From NCBI RefSeq assembly GCF_002734285.1, contig NZ_NSEA01000007.1, positions 72,065-123,997 of the forward strand: a stretch of 51,933 nucleotides of DNA, in the 5' to 3' direction. The notes beneath the pieces are model-generated. The model was not told where the DNA came from and made no database searches. It saw only the letters and a list, made by a program, of their open reading frames with translations. The stretch's first letter is position 1. Each line of letters starts with the position of its first letter. This stretch comes from Fredinandcohnia onubensis (GTDB lineage Bacteria > Bacillota > Bacilli > Bacillales > Bacillaceae_L). The position numbers and the translations under genes are program-made. Shown piece after piece: positions 27,136 through 34,287 of the stretch.

Positions 27136-27461
27136 GAACTTACCCCCCAGTGCTTTAATTTTTTCTTTCCTTCTTCGCTTAGGTTAGCTGTCGTCCAAGG
27201 TGGATCCCAAACGACCTGGATCTTAACTTCCTCCACCTCTTCTTCTTTCAACAAACGCTCTTTGATATCGTTTTCAATCCACTGCATACAAGCACAGCCA
27301 GTGGATGTGTATGTCATTTCAACTTCCAATTCACTTTCGTTTTGGGTAATGTTATAAATTAGCCCCATATCCACAACACTGATTGGAAACTCAGGATCCA
27401 TTACTTCTTTAAGTGCATCCCAATACTTTGTTGTTTGTTCTTTTTGGAAAATTCCACTCAT
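27132..27461 (-). CDS. paaD: PaaD-like protein, MIP18/DUF59 domain only
   Basis: About 109 residues. DUF59 motifs DPEFPISVVDMGLIYNI and a Cys pair in TYTSTGCACMQWIENDI are visible, then VVWDPPWTTANLSEEGKKKL. The protein ends there, without the C-terminal Cys4 ribbon of full-length PaaD, which is supplied by the separate gene at 26122-26286. PaaD is thought to mature or load the metal centre of the oxygenase. ATG 27461 has GAGGAGG 7 bases upstream and is 2 bp after paaA. Confidence 0.88.
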   Translation of the reverse strand: MSGIFQKEQTTKYWDALKEVMDPEFPISVVDMGLIYNITQNESELEVEMTYTSTGCACMQWIENDIKERLLKEEEVEEVKIQVVWDPPWTTANLSEEGKKKLKHWGVSS

Positions 27462-27463
27462 GT

Positions 27464-28405
27464 TTATGCCTCCTCTGCTCTCATTGCTTCTAACTCCCAA
27501 ACTCCCTTTTGAATGCGAGTAACAAACTCTTGGTTCTGAGGACCTCTCTGCTTAAATCGCTCAATTGCACCTTCCCATGTATCCGGCTGGTCTGTTAACC
27601 ATTTTTTGTTTTCTGCATCAAATTTACAAGGGAATGGTACGTCAATCACATATTTTCCTTGGTCTTCATCGAAATGAGCCGGAACCTTCACTCCGATTGA
27701 CTCACAGAACGGAACAGCCGTTGACAACCATTTTTGTCTTAGTTCATCATTGGTTCGCCCTTTTAATCGATAATCCAATTGCGCTGAACGGCTCTTAAGG
27801 TTATCTGCAACACCGAAGAATTCGAGTGCCATTAGGAACATCCAATCCACTGCATCTTGTACTTGCTTCGCCGTTTCCGGATTCTTCATTGCATTTTTCA
27901 TAATGATTTCACCATTACGAAGGTGGAATAATTCTTCTTTATCAACCTTTACAAGTGCACGTTTCCAAGGTCCATAGGAAGTGTGTTCGTATGCATCACC
28001 TAAAAGCGTATACCCAGAACGATCAAATAGTCCGTTAAAGACTCCTAATTCAACCCAGTTGTCTAATTTAAAATCAAACGCGTACGGATTTTTCCATCGG
28101 TTGGCTGGTCGACGGTAGAGCATTTCATCAATATCTTCACCAAGGTCCTCCAGCAAACGGTAAGCGATATGAGCATGACCGATTTCATCTTGCATAACTG
28201 CTAGAGCGGTAATTTTATAGTTTAAGTTTGGGGCTTGATCGTAGACTGTTAATAATGGTGGGACACTAAGAAGTTCTGTATCTCCTACAATCGCGAGTGT
28301 TTGTTTTAGCGCTTTCAAATATTCGTCATTCATATCCTCCATGCGCTCCACAATAAATCCGTTTTGAACCTTTTCCAGTAATACCTCAGCCTCTTTTATA
28401 CTCAT
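27464..28405 (-). CDS. paaA: PaaA-like catalytic subunit of an aryl-CoA epoxidase
   Basis: About 313 residues, the length of E. coli PaaA. Diiron ligand motifs are visible: E-x2-H in MQDEIGHAHIAYRLLEDLG and again in VDKEELFHLRNGE. These differ in detail from the usual DEAGHGLYLY and EESFHQRQG, so the protein is a divergent member. In PaaABCE systems this subunit inserts oxygen to form a ring 1,2-epoxide on phenylacetyl-CoA. In this island the substrate could instead be benzoyl-CoA. First gene of the operon, behind a strong promoter with an overlapping operator. Confidence 0.85.
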   Translation of the reverse strand: MSIKEAEVLLEKVQNGFIVERMEDMNDEYLKALKQTLAIVGDTELLSVPPLLTVYDQAPNLNYKITALAVMQDEIGHAHIAYRLLEDLGEDIDEMLYRRPANRWKNPYAFDFKLDNWVELGVFNGLFDRSGYTLLGDAYEHTSYGPWKRALVKVDKEELFHLRNGEIIMKNAMKNPETAKQVQDAVDWMFLMALEFFGVADNLKSRSAQLDYRLKGRTNDELRQKWLSTAVPFCESIGVKVPAHFDEDQGKYVIDVPFPCKFDAENKKWLTDQPDTWEGAIERFKQRGPQNQEFVTRIQKGVWELEAMRAEEA

Positions 28406-28423
28406 CAATGAACACCTCTTTGT

Positions 28424-28485
28424 ATTACGTTTTTTTAACTATCGTTTATAATATGTAATATAGAATATTTTAAATTGTTTGTCAA
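28424..28485 (-). promoter_or_regulatory. paaA promoter with overlapping repressor-type operator
   Basis: Minus-strand -35 TTGACA (28480-28485), 17-bp spacer, -10 TATATT (28457-28462). Directly downstream, over the expected start point, is ATTACG-N13-CGTTTA (28424-28448). The same promoter-operator layout, with identical spacing, occurs before the hydratase copy at 31583-32380. The enclosed PaaX is the obvious candidate regulator. Confidence 0.82.
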
Positions 28486-28611
28486 CATGTTTATGATGTT
28501 TTTTAGACGTTAAGTTTAAATTCGTAATAGATGATGAGGTGGAATGTTGGTTTGGTAGTTGTTTTATATGCCCTGGGGTTGTGTGCGAAAGTAGTGGGTT
28601 ATTCTTGGGAT

Positions 28612-28800
28612 GAAGGGGATTGGGCGCTGAAGGTCGCTGGGTTTTCCTCTTCATCAAGGCTATGAAGAGGATTTCAAGCAAGGATTACCTACGTTTTTCC
28701 TTTTCATCGGAGGGAAGAAGGACTTTACCTGCGCACCGCCGCTCCGCCCGGGACTTCATCACGGCTATGAAAGACTTTACGAACGAGTAACTATGCCTTT
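28612..28800. repeat. 52-bp tandem repeat array (family shared with 51721-51933)
   Basis: Units beginning GAAGG-like start at 28612, 28664, 28717 and 28769 (spacings 52, 53, 52). The shared core CGGGACTTCATCA-CGGCTATGAA contains the inverted repeat CTTCAT-N7-ATGAAG. It fills most of the gene-free stretch 28486-28908; no convincing gene was seen there. Confidence 0.75.
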
Positions 28801-28830
28801 CAGGTCTTCACTCAAAACTCTATATAAAAC

Positions 28831-28870
28831 AAAAACCCAAGATTGCTATTTTATTAACAATCTTGGGTTT
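28831..28870 (-). terminator. Terminator of the MBL-fold gene
   Basis: Stem AAACCCAAGATTG / CAATCTTGGGTTT with loop CTATTTTATTAA, after the stop at 28909. Flanking A and T runs. Confidence 0.85.
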
Positions 28871-28908
28871 CCTACCTAATCTATATTTGATATTTTACTA
28901 GTATTGTT

Positions 28909-29868
28909 TCAACTTTGAACATAAATTATAGGATCTTGTTTAACCTTCGCAACTCGGCCTTCACGTTCTAGATAGTTTAAGTGCGCAATCGTTTCTGCAA
29001 TAGCAAAACGCCATTGGTGAGGGTTGAGCTCTCTGTGAGAGAACAAAACCTTCGCAATCTCATATGTCGTTTTATGGTCGGCCAAGCTTTCAATATAATC
29101 GAGACGCTCTTTGTGATGTTGGATGAGCTCATCAATTCGTTCAGTTACATTTAGCACTGGTGAATGATGGGCAGAGTAAATTTTCCTAATCGGATATTTC
29201 CTAACTTTACGTAAAGAATCAATATATTCATGTAATGGATGCTGACTAGCACCGGGCCATACACTAATATTTGGAGTGATTCTTTCGAGAATATGATCGC
29301 CACCAACTAAGATGCCTTCTTTTTCATGGTAAAAACACACATGACCCTCGCTATGTCCAGGCGTATGAATAACCGACCATTGTTGATCACCAAACTCAAT
29401 TGTAGCTCCAATCGGTTTTACAACAGGTAATGGGAGTACATTCTTATGTAATTTATCCATATGGTCTGCGATTCCATCTGCTAAATCTTCAGGAACTCCA
29501 TGTTGCAAAACCATTTCTTTCATTTTCGCAACCTGAACGCTCCCCTCACCCCATACACGCTCAATCATGGCTGCATCCACTTCATTCATAAAAAGGTCAG
29601 CACCTGTTTGTTCCTGCATCCAGCCGGATAGACCAGAGTGGTCTGGATGGAAGTGTGTGAGATAAATTGTATGAACATCACTAAAAGTGACTCCTAAGTG
29701 AGCAAAAACCTCTTGCCAAGCATCTCGTGCAGCAGAGTAATTTAACCCTACATCAATCAGACAATAGCCATCATTTTGTTTAAAAAGATAGCAGTAAACA
29801 TACTTCATCGGAAACGGAACTGGAATCCCGATCCGATAGCCGCCAAACTCAATTTTTTCAATATTCAT
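28909..29868 (-). CDS. MBL-fold metallo-hydrolase
   Basis: A 319-residue metallo-beta-lactamase-fold protein. The metal-binding THFHPDHSG motif (H-x-H-x-D-H) is near residue 72, with further ligands in HTPGHSEGHVCF and YSAHHSPV. A C-terminal helical segment of about 90 residues is typical of the glyoxalase II-like/LACTB2 branch. Substrate unknown. Its place next to paaX suggests hydrolysis of a thioester, lactone or dead-end CoA intermediate of aromatic degradation, but that is inference. Between it and paaA lies only the repeat array. Confidence 0.82.
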   Translation of the reverse strand: MNIEKIEFGGYRIGIPVPFPMKYVYCYLFKQNDGYCLIDVGLNYSAARDAWQEVFAHLGVTFSDVHTIYLTHFHPDHSGLSGWMQEQTGADLFMNEVDAAMIERVWGEGSVQVAKMKEMVLQHGVPEDLADGIADHMDKLHKNVLPLPVVKPIGATIEFGDQQWSVIHTPGHSEGHVCFYHEKEGILVGGDHILERITPNISVWPGASQHPLHEYIDSLRKVRKYPIRKIYSAHHSPVLNVTERIDELIQHHKERLDYIESLADHKTTYEIAKVLFSHRELNPHQWRFAIAETIAHLNYLEREGRVAKVKQDPIIYVQS

Positions 29869-29913
29869 GGCTCACCCCTATAATCAAATGCGCCCCTTGG
29901 CGTATTTGCGCCC

Positions 29914-30067
29914 GATTTTTTTCGAGCAAGCTCGAAAAATTTCCTTTAAAAAATCGTGGCATCCGCCGGAGGCTTAACTTTGTTCAGTCGGAGTTTTATC
30001 CACCAACTGAATTGATACTTTGCATTCCTCAATCCACTAAAATAAGGACTTTACTGAATAAAGTTAA
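29914..30067. repeat. Compound inverted-repeat element between paaX and the MBL gene
   Basis: Two folded parts. At 29918-29939 is a perfect TTTTTCGAGC-AA-GCTCGAAAAA hairpin, enclosed by GATTTTTT / AAAAAATC. At 29974-30067 the arms TTAACTTTGTTCAGT and ACTGAATAAAGTTAA (14 of 15 pair) enclose about 64 bp. The right arm includes the paaX stop codon. It could act as a terminator or be a small mobile repeat. Confidence 0.65.
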
Positions 30068-30936
30068 ATGTAGATTTCTCCAAAAGGATTGATTGCTTTA
30101 TCACGTTCAATATGGATTTCACGATCAGGAGCTCCCTCAAAGACAGACTCAAAATAGCGGATTGATGGAATCGATAAAAGCTGATGGATATTCCAGAATA
30201 ATTCTCGAGCCTTTATGCCAATCCATCCTTCTGGTAGTAAATCTCTTGGGAAACCTGGATCCTGGAAGAGGAATTTCCGATACTCATGCACCAACACCGT
30301 TTTCTCAATAAAACATTCCTCATCCTTTAAAGTGTTATTTAGAGCCTTTTCACGAAGTTCCTCAAATTTAGGTGTAAACTTATCAATAAACGTTTGATAT
30401 TCATCTTTCACCAAATTTAAGTCCCAACCGATATCGATAATACTTTGGTTATCATGGGAAACAATTGAGGATGACGTAAATAAAAACACATATTCCTCAA
30501 TTTCGTTTGCCTTAATCATTTCTGTTACTTGGTCCTCAACTGGATTAGGCGTCACCAATGTACTATTCGTAAGGTTGCCAAATCCGGTCCAAATCAGTTC
30601 TTTGCGAATTTTATTTCGAATCTCTCGCTTTTCCTCAGGAAACGAATATGTAAGTATTCTCCACTGCCGATCCCAAATGTGGTTTTGAGTGGCATATACC
30701 CTATTTACCCCCTCATCAACACGGCCTTTTGAAGTAGCGGTATAATAGCTCTTCTTTCCTACTTTTCGTACTTCCAGTAAATTATTTTGGACCATCCGAA
30801 ATAACGCGCCTCTTACAGACGATTCGGAGATCCCAAACTGTTTCATTAATTCAATTAAGCTACCTACCCAAATTTCTCCTCCATAATATTTAATATATTC
30901 ACCATATAATGTAAACATTAAGGACCTTGGTTTCAT
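30064..30936 (-). CDS. paaX: PaaX-family transcriptional repressor
   Basis: A 290-residue PaaX protein: N-terminal winged helix (SLMFTLYGEYIKYYGGEIWVGSLIELMKQFGISESSVRGALFRMVQNNLLEVRKVGKKSYY) and the long C-terminal domain (WDRQWRILTYSFPEEKREIRNKIRKELIWTGFGNL). PaaX repressors release DNA when an aryl-CoA, classically phenylacetyl-CoA, binds. It probably acts on the three ATTACG-N13-CGTWWW sites of this island; whether its ligand is benzoyl-CoA is open. Lies 65 bp after the thioesterase gene. Confidence 0.88.
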   Translation of the reverse strand: MKPRSLMFTLYGEYIKYYGGEIWVGSLIELMKQFGISESSVRGALFRMVQNNLLEVRKVGKKSYYTATSKGRVDEGVNRVYATQNHIWDRQWRILTYSFPEEKREIRNKIRKELIWTGFGNLTNSTLVTPNPVEDQVTEMIKANEIEEYVFLFTSSSIVSHDNQSIIDIGWDLNLVKDEYQTFIDKFTPKFEELREKALNNTLKDEECFIEKTVLVHEYRKFLFQDPGFPRDLLPEGWIGIKARELFWNIHQLLSIPSIRYFESVFEGAPDREIHIERDKAINPFGEIYI

Positions 30937-31001
30937 AGAACGTCACCACACTTATAATTATTTTTCAATATTTTTACTTTTATTATAGAGGATTTTGGAG
31001 A

Positions 31002-31451
31002 TTATGCATTAAAAAGTGGTCTTTTTCCTGATTCATTTGTGTGGAGGTCTTCTTTAAGAATGGCTAATACGTCATCTGGTATTGGAACTGCTTTAATTTC
31101 AATAGGCGTTTGTTTTACCCACCCTCTAATTTCATATCCATGTCCAGTACGTGTTTCCCCTCTATATACCTCATGCCGTAGCCTGATTGTTTTTGTTTTA
31201 ATTTCTTCAACCTGCGTTTTAATCGTAATGATATCATCATATAATAATGTTTTTTCAAAGCTACATCTCGCATCAAGCATCGGCAAGATAATTTGACGTT
31301 CTTCTTCTAAAGTGTTTGGTGACAAGCCACAGCTTCTAAAAAATTGGTGACCCGCGATGTCAAACCATTTAAAGTAATTTGGGTAGTATACTATACCCGC
31401 TTTATCTGTGTCTCCCCAGTTAACAATAACTTGAAATTCATTCGATCTCAC
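31002..31451 (-). CDS. Hotdog-fold acyl-CoA thioesterase (4HBT family)
   Basis: A 149-residue hotdog thioesterase. The N-terminal VNWGDTDKAGIVYYPNYFKWFD carries the catalytic Asp of the 4-hydroxybenzoyl-CoA thioesterase/YbgC family. It probably releases CoA from stalled aryl-CoA, a job done by a related benzoyl-CoA thioesterase in Box loci. Start is GTG with GGGGGG upstream. A strong terminator hairpin lies immediately before its ribosome site (31471-31501). Confidence 0.85.
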   Translation of the reverse strand: MRSNEFQVIVNWGDTDKAGIVYYPNYFKWFDIAGHQFFRSCGLSPNTLEEERQIILPMLDARCSFEKTLLYDDIITIKTQVEEIKTKTIRLRHEVYRGETRTGHGYEIRGWVKQTPIEIKAVPIPDDVLAILKEDLHTNESGKRPLFNA

Positions 31452-31470
31452 ATTTCATCCCCCCTAGTGT

Positions 31471-31501
31471 TAAAAAAGGCTCGCGAAGGTCGCCGAGCCT
31501 T
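31471..31501 (-). terminator. Terminator or attenuator directly before the thioesterase gene
   Basis: Stem AAGGCTCG / CGAGCCTT followed on the minus strand by TTTTTT, ending about 20 bp before the thioesterase start. There is no room for a promoter after it. Confidence 0.75.
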
Positions 31502-31531
31502 AAAGATAATTAATTTGAAGTTAGTAGGCTA

Positions 31532-31566
31532 TTTTAAAAGAGCGATACCGGAATTTCCGGCATCGC
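31532..31566 (-). terminator. Terminator after hydratase copy 2
   Basis: Stem GCGAT-CCGG / CCGG-ATCGC with loop AATTT, then TCTTTT on the minus strand, 16 bp after the stop at 31583. Confidence 0.75.
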
Positions 31567-31582
31567 AATGGATTCATTGATC

Positions 31583-32380
31583 TTATTTTCCACTCCAGTT
31601 CGCTTCACGCTTTTCGATGAACGCACTTAAGCCTTCCTGAGCATCTTGTGAACGGAATAATAAGTTTTGAAGCTCACCCTCATAGCGGATTGCTACGTTT
31701 AGTGGCATTTCTTTACCATTCATGATTGAAAGCTTAATATTAGAAGTTGCATATGTTGCGCTGTTTGCGATTTTTTCTGCGTATTCTAACGTTTTTGCTC
31801 TCGTTTCTTCTTGTGGAAACACACGATCTACTAGGTTAATATCTAGTGCTTCTTGAGGTGTTAACGTTTCACCTGTGATATTCAGGTCAAGAGCTTTAGA
31901 GTGTCCAACTTGACGAGCTAGACGCTGAGTTCCACCTGTACCTGCTAGTACGCCAAGGGAAACTTCCGGAAGTCCAATTTTACCTGCTTGATCTCCCATG
32001 AAACGAAGGTCACAAGCTAGAGCCATTTCTAAACCACCACCAACTGTGTGGCCCTCTAAACAAGCAATCCAGATTTGTGGAGAGCGTGCAATTTTATCTA
32101 ATGTTTCGTTACAGAATAAGCAGAACTGTGTTTTAAAGCGTGGTTCAGCTGATTTTAAGAAATTAATGTTAGCTCCTGCTGAGAAGAATTTTGGCATATC
32201 ACTCATTAGTACAGCTACTTTAATGTCATTGTCAAAACGAATGTCATCAATTGCAGCATTTAATTCTTTGTAATAGTCGAGGTCATAAGAGTTTGTTTTG
32301 TTTACATGAATGTGAACTTCAGCGATCCCATTAGCTTTCTTTACTGTTAATGTTTTTGTTTCATTTACTGTAGTTGTCAT
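31583..32380 (-). CDS. Enoyl-CoA hydratase/isomerase (copy 2)
   Basis: A 265-residue crotonase, near-identical in protein to the copy at 20969-21763 (about 97% after the first 10 residues). Many synonymous differences exist in the DNA. Both catalytic Glu motifs (GGGLEMALACD, GLPEVSLGV) are intact. It has its own promoter with the same operator as paaA, so it forms a separate but co-regulated unit. Two copies may serve different hydration or isomerisation steps, or simply raise dosage. Confidence 0.88.
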   Translation of the reverse strand: MTTTVNETKTLTVKKANGIAEVHIHVNKTNSYDLDYYKELNAAIDDIRFDNDIKVAVLMSDMPKFFSAGANINFLKSAEPRFKTQFCLFCNETLDKIARSPQIWIACLEGHTVGGGLEMALACDLRFMGDQAGKIGLPEVSLGVLAGTGGTQRLARQVGHSKALDLNITGETLTPQEALDINLVDRVFPQEETRAKTLEYAEKIANSATYATSNIKLSIMNGKEMPLNVAIRYEGELQNLLFRSQDAQEGLSAFIEKREANWSGK

Positions 32381-32405
32381 TCTTCATTACCTCCTAGAAT
32401 TATGT

Positions 32406-32467
32406 ATTACGTTTTTTAATCTTTCGTAATTAATTTAAAATATACTGAATCTTTTTTAAATTATCAA
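32406..32467 (-). promoter_or_regulatory. Promoter of hydratase copy 2 with paa-type operator
   Basis: Minus-strand -35 TTGATA (32462-32467), 17-bp spacer, -10 TATATT (32439-32444). The perfect inverted repeat ATTACG-N13-CGTAAT (32406-32430) lies just downstream. Distance from -10 to operator equals that at paaA (12 bp between the -10 and the CG of the near arm). Confidence 0.85.
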
Positions 32468-32548
32468 ACCCGTAAATTGCTCATTTTCGCAGGGAAATAA
32501 TATCTTTTCTCTTAAATACTCTTTCTTTCTATCTTTTTGGAGGTTTTT

Positions 32549-32597
32549 AAAACGTTCGTAAAAAATACGTAATTTTTATTTTGGATTGTGGTATTAT
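32549..32597 (+). promoter_or_regulatory. benE upstream region with third paa-type operator
   Basis: AAAACG-N13-CGTAAT at 32549-32573, which read on the other strand is ATTACG-N13-CGTTTT with a T-rich spacer like the other two. A possible -10 TATTAT lies at 32592-32597, so the operator would cover the -35 region. Confidence 0.65.
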
Positions 32598-32657
32598 GAA
32601 ACTAAATACATAAGCTCTATTAGAAACGTGGATATCATGAGAATCAAGGAGGTTTAA

Positions 32658-33881
32658 ATGAAAAATAGAGTTAAGGATCTTTACGGTAATCTAAACATTA
32701 ATACGATTAGTTCAGGTATTGTTGCAGCTATTTTCGGGTGTACAGGTCCTGCACTGATAATTATCGGAGGTGCATCAAGCGGTGGTTTAACCCACGAACA
32801 AACGATCAGTTGGTTATTTGCGGTGTATTTTTTCGGAGGTTTATTGGGACTATTTCTATCTTTAAAATATAAACAACCGATTGCTGGGGCATATTCAATT
32901 GCTGGGGCTGTGCTAGTGGCAGGTGCTTTGTCGCATTTTTCATTACAAGAAGCAATTGGCGCCTATCTTGTAGCAAACCTCATTGTTCTTATACTAGGTG
33001 TAACAGGATTAATCGATAAAGTGATGAATTGGATACCTGTTCCAATCGTAATGGGAATGATTGTTGGTGTCATGATGCGATTTGCGATTGAGATGATTAC
33101 TTCTGTTGAAGTGTCCCCTCTGTTAGCAGGTTCGGCCATCTTAGTCTATTTGTTATCCTCACGATACATAAAAAAAGTACCACCTGTTTTATCAGCGTTA
33201 GTCGTTTCAGTACTCCTTGCCATTGTCATGAATGAGTTTAATTTTTCAAATGTACAAAGTTCGTTTGTGCTTCCTCAACTAGAACTTCCAACCTTTAGTT
33301 TGAACGCCATTATTTCTCTTTCTATCCCCCTTGCAATCTTGATTATTTGTACAGAGAATGCACAAACAACCGGAATCCTAATGGCAAAGGGATATAAACC
33401 GCCAATTAGCGCAATGGCCATCTTTGGTGCAATTTTTGGTTTTATTGCATCCTTTTTCGGAGCTCACGCTATCAACACTGCGGGGCCCATGACTGCGATT
33501 TGTGCATCAGATGAATCAGGTAAAAAAGAAGGACGATTCGCTGCTTCTGCATCAAATGGAGTTTTATTTGCAAGCTTCGGTGTGTTTGCGGCGTTTGTTG
33601 TTCCTTTTGTAATTGCGATGCCAGGTGTAATCGTGAGTACCATTGCAGGCTTAGCAATGATAGGTGTACTCTTATCGTCACTTAAGATTGCTTTTTCCGA
33701 TACAAAATTTCAAATGGGGGCCTTTTTTGCATTCGTTATAGGAATGTCTGGAGTGAATTTCTTTCATATCGGTGCCCCATTATGGGCGATTGTAGGTAGT
33801 GTTCTTGTCTCCCTATTAATCGAAAAAAATGATTTCGAAAGAAAGATAAAAGTAGAAAAAAACCTCAAGCATGGTGCGTAG
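32658..33881 (+). CDS. benE: BenE-family benzoate transporter
   Basis: A 407-residue membrane protein of the BenE (benzoate:H+ symporter) family with about 11-12 helices. The opening ISSGIVAAIFGCTGPALIIIGGA and the internal FFGAHAINTAGPMTAICAS are family features. It should import benzoate or a close analogue. It is divergent from the aromatic operons and has the same operator upstream, so import and degradation are probably co-regulated. AAGGAGG precedes the ATG. Its presence is a main reason for suspecting benzoate rather than phenylacetate as substrate. Confidence 0.88.
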   Translation: MKNRVKDLYGNLNINTISSGIVAAIFGCTGPALIIIGGASSGGLTHEQTISWLFAVYFFGGLLGLFLSLKYKQPIAGAYSIAGAVLVAGALSHFSLQEAIGAYLVANLIVLILGVTGLIDKVMNWIPVPIVMGMIVGVMMRFAIEMITSVEVSPLLAGSAILVYLLSSRYIKKVPPVLSALVVSVLLAIVMNEFNFSNVQSSFVLPQLELPTFSLNAIISLSIPLAILIICTENAQTTGILMAKGYKPPISAMAIFGAIFGFIASFFGAHAINTAGPMTAICASDESGKKEGRFAASASNGVLFASFGVFAAFVVPFVIAMPGVIVSTIAGLAMIGVLLSSLKIAFSDTKFQMGAFFAFVIGMSGVNFFHIGAPLWAIVGSVLVSLLIEKNDFERKIKVEKNLKHGA

Positions 33882-33955
33882 CTATCATGATGGATGCGTT
33901 ATAAATAGATGGACATACTAATCACATCCGAAAATCTCATGAGAGGTGAATCAAC

Positions 33956-34249
33956 ATGAACATTGATATAACATCTATTTATGACAACATGCCAGATTTT
34001 TCGAATCATATGGAAGCTAGAGAATGGTTTAAAAATGAGTTTAAAGACAGATTTTTCTTAAGGACACATAGTGATAGCGACGGGAAGATGACGTATTTCT
34101 ATCACATTGTCAAAGATCCGGAAACGTATCAAAGATACATGGAAAGCTTTGCAAGTAATGAGAAACGTGAAATAACAGAAATGTCAACATTTGAAAGCTA
34201 TACAACCGTTGAAATTACAGAAGACGGGGATGTAAATATTACAATATAA
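33956..34249 (+). CDS. Small protein of unknown function
   Basis: A 97-residue soluble protein with no family that I recognise. It is rich in Glu, Asp, Tyr and Phe, has no Cys and no signal or membrane segment. The N-terminal half looks helical (NHMEAREWFKNEFKDRF) and the C-terminal half beta-rich (ESYTTVEITEDGDVNITI). GAGAGGTG precedes the ATG at normal spacing, and a clear terminator follows. It lies 75 bp after benE on the same strand and may be co-transcribed with it. Confidence 0.7.
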   Translation: MNIDITSIYDNMPDFSNHMEAREWFKNEFKDRFFLRTHSDSDGKMTYFYHIVKDPETYQRYMESFASNEKREITEMSTFESYTTVEITEDGDVNITI

Positions 34250-34250
34250 G

Positions 34251-34287
34251 AAAAAGGAGGTTTCCAAAATGGAAACCTCCTTTTTCT
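34251..34287. terminator. Shared terminator (unknown protein / GGDEF-EAL gene)
   Basis: Stem AAAAAGGAGGTTTCC / GGAAACCTCCTTTTT with loop AAAAT, between convergent stops. Confidence 0.9.

Noticed and set aside
28439-28681. 80-codon frame upstream of paaA
   Set aside because: It overlaps the paaA promoter and the 52-bp repeat array and has no ribosome site or protein-like composition.
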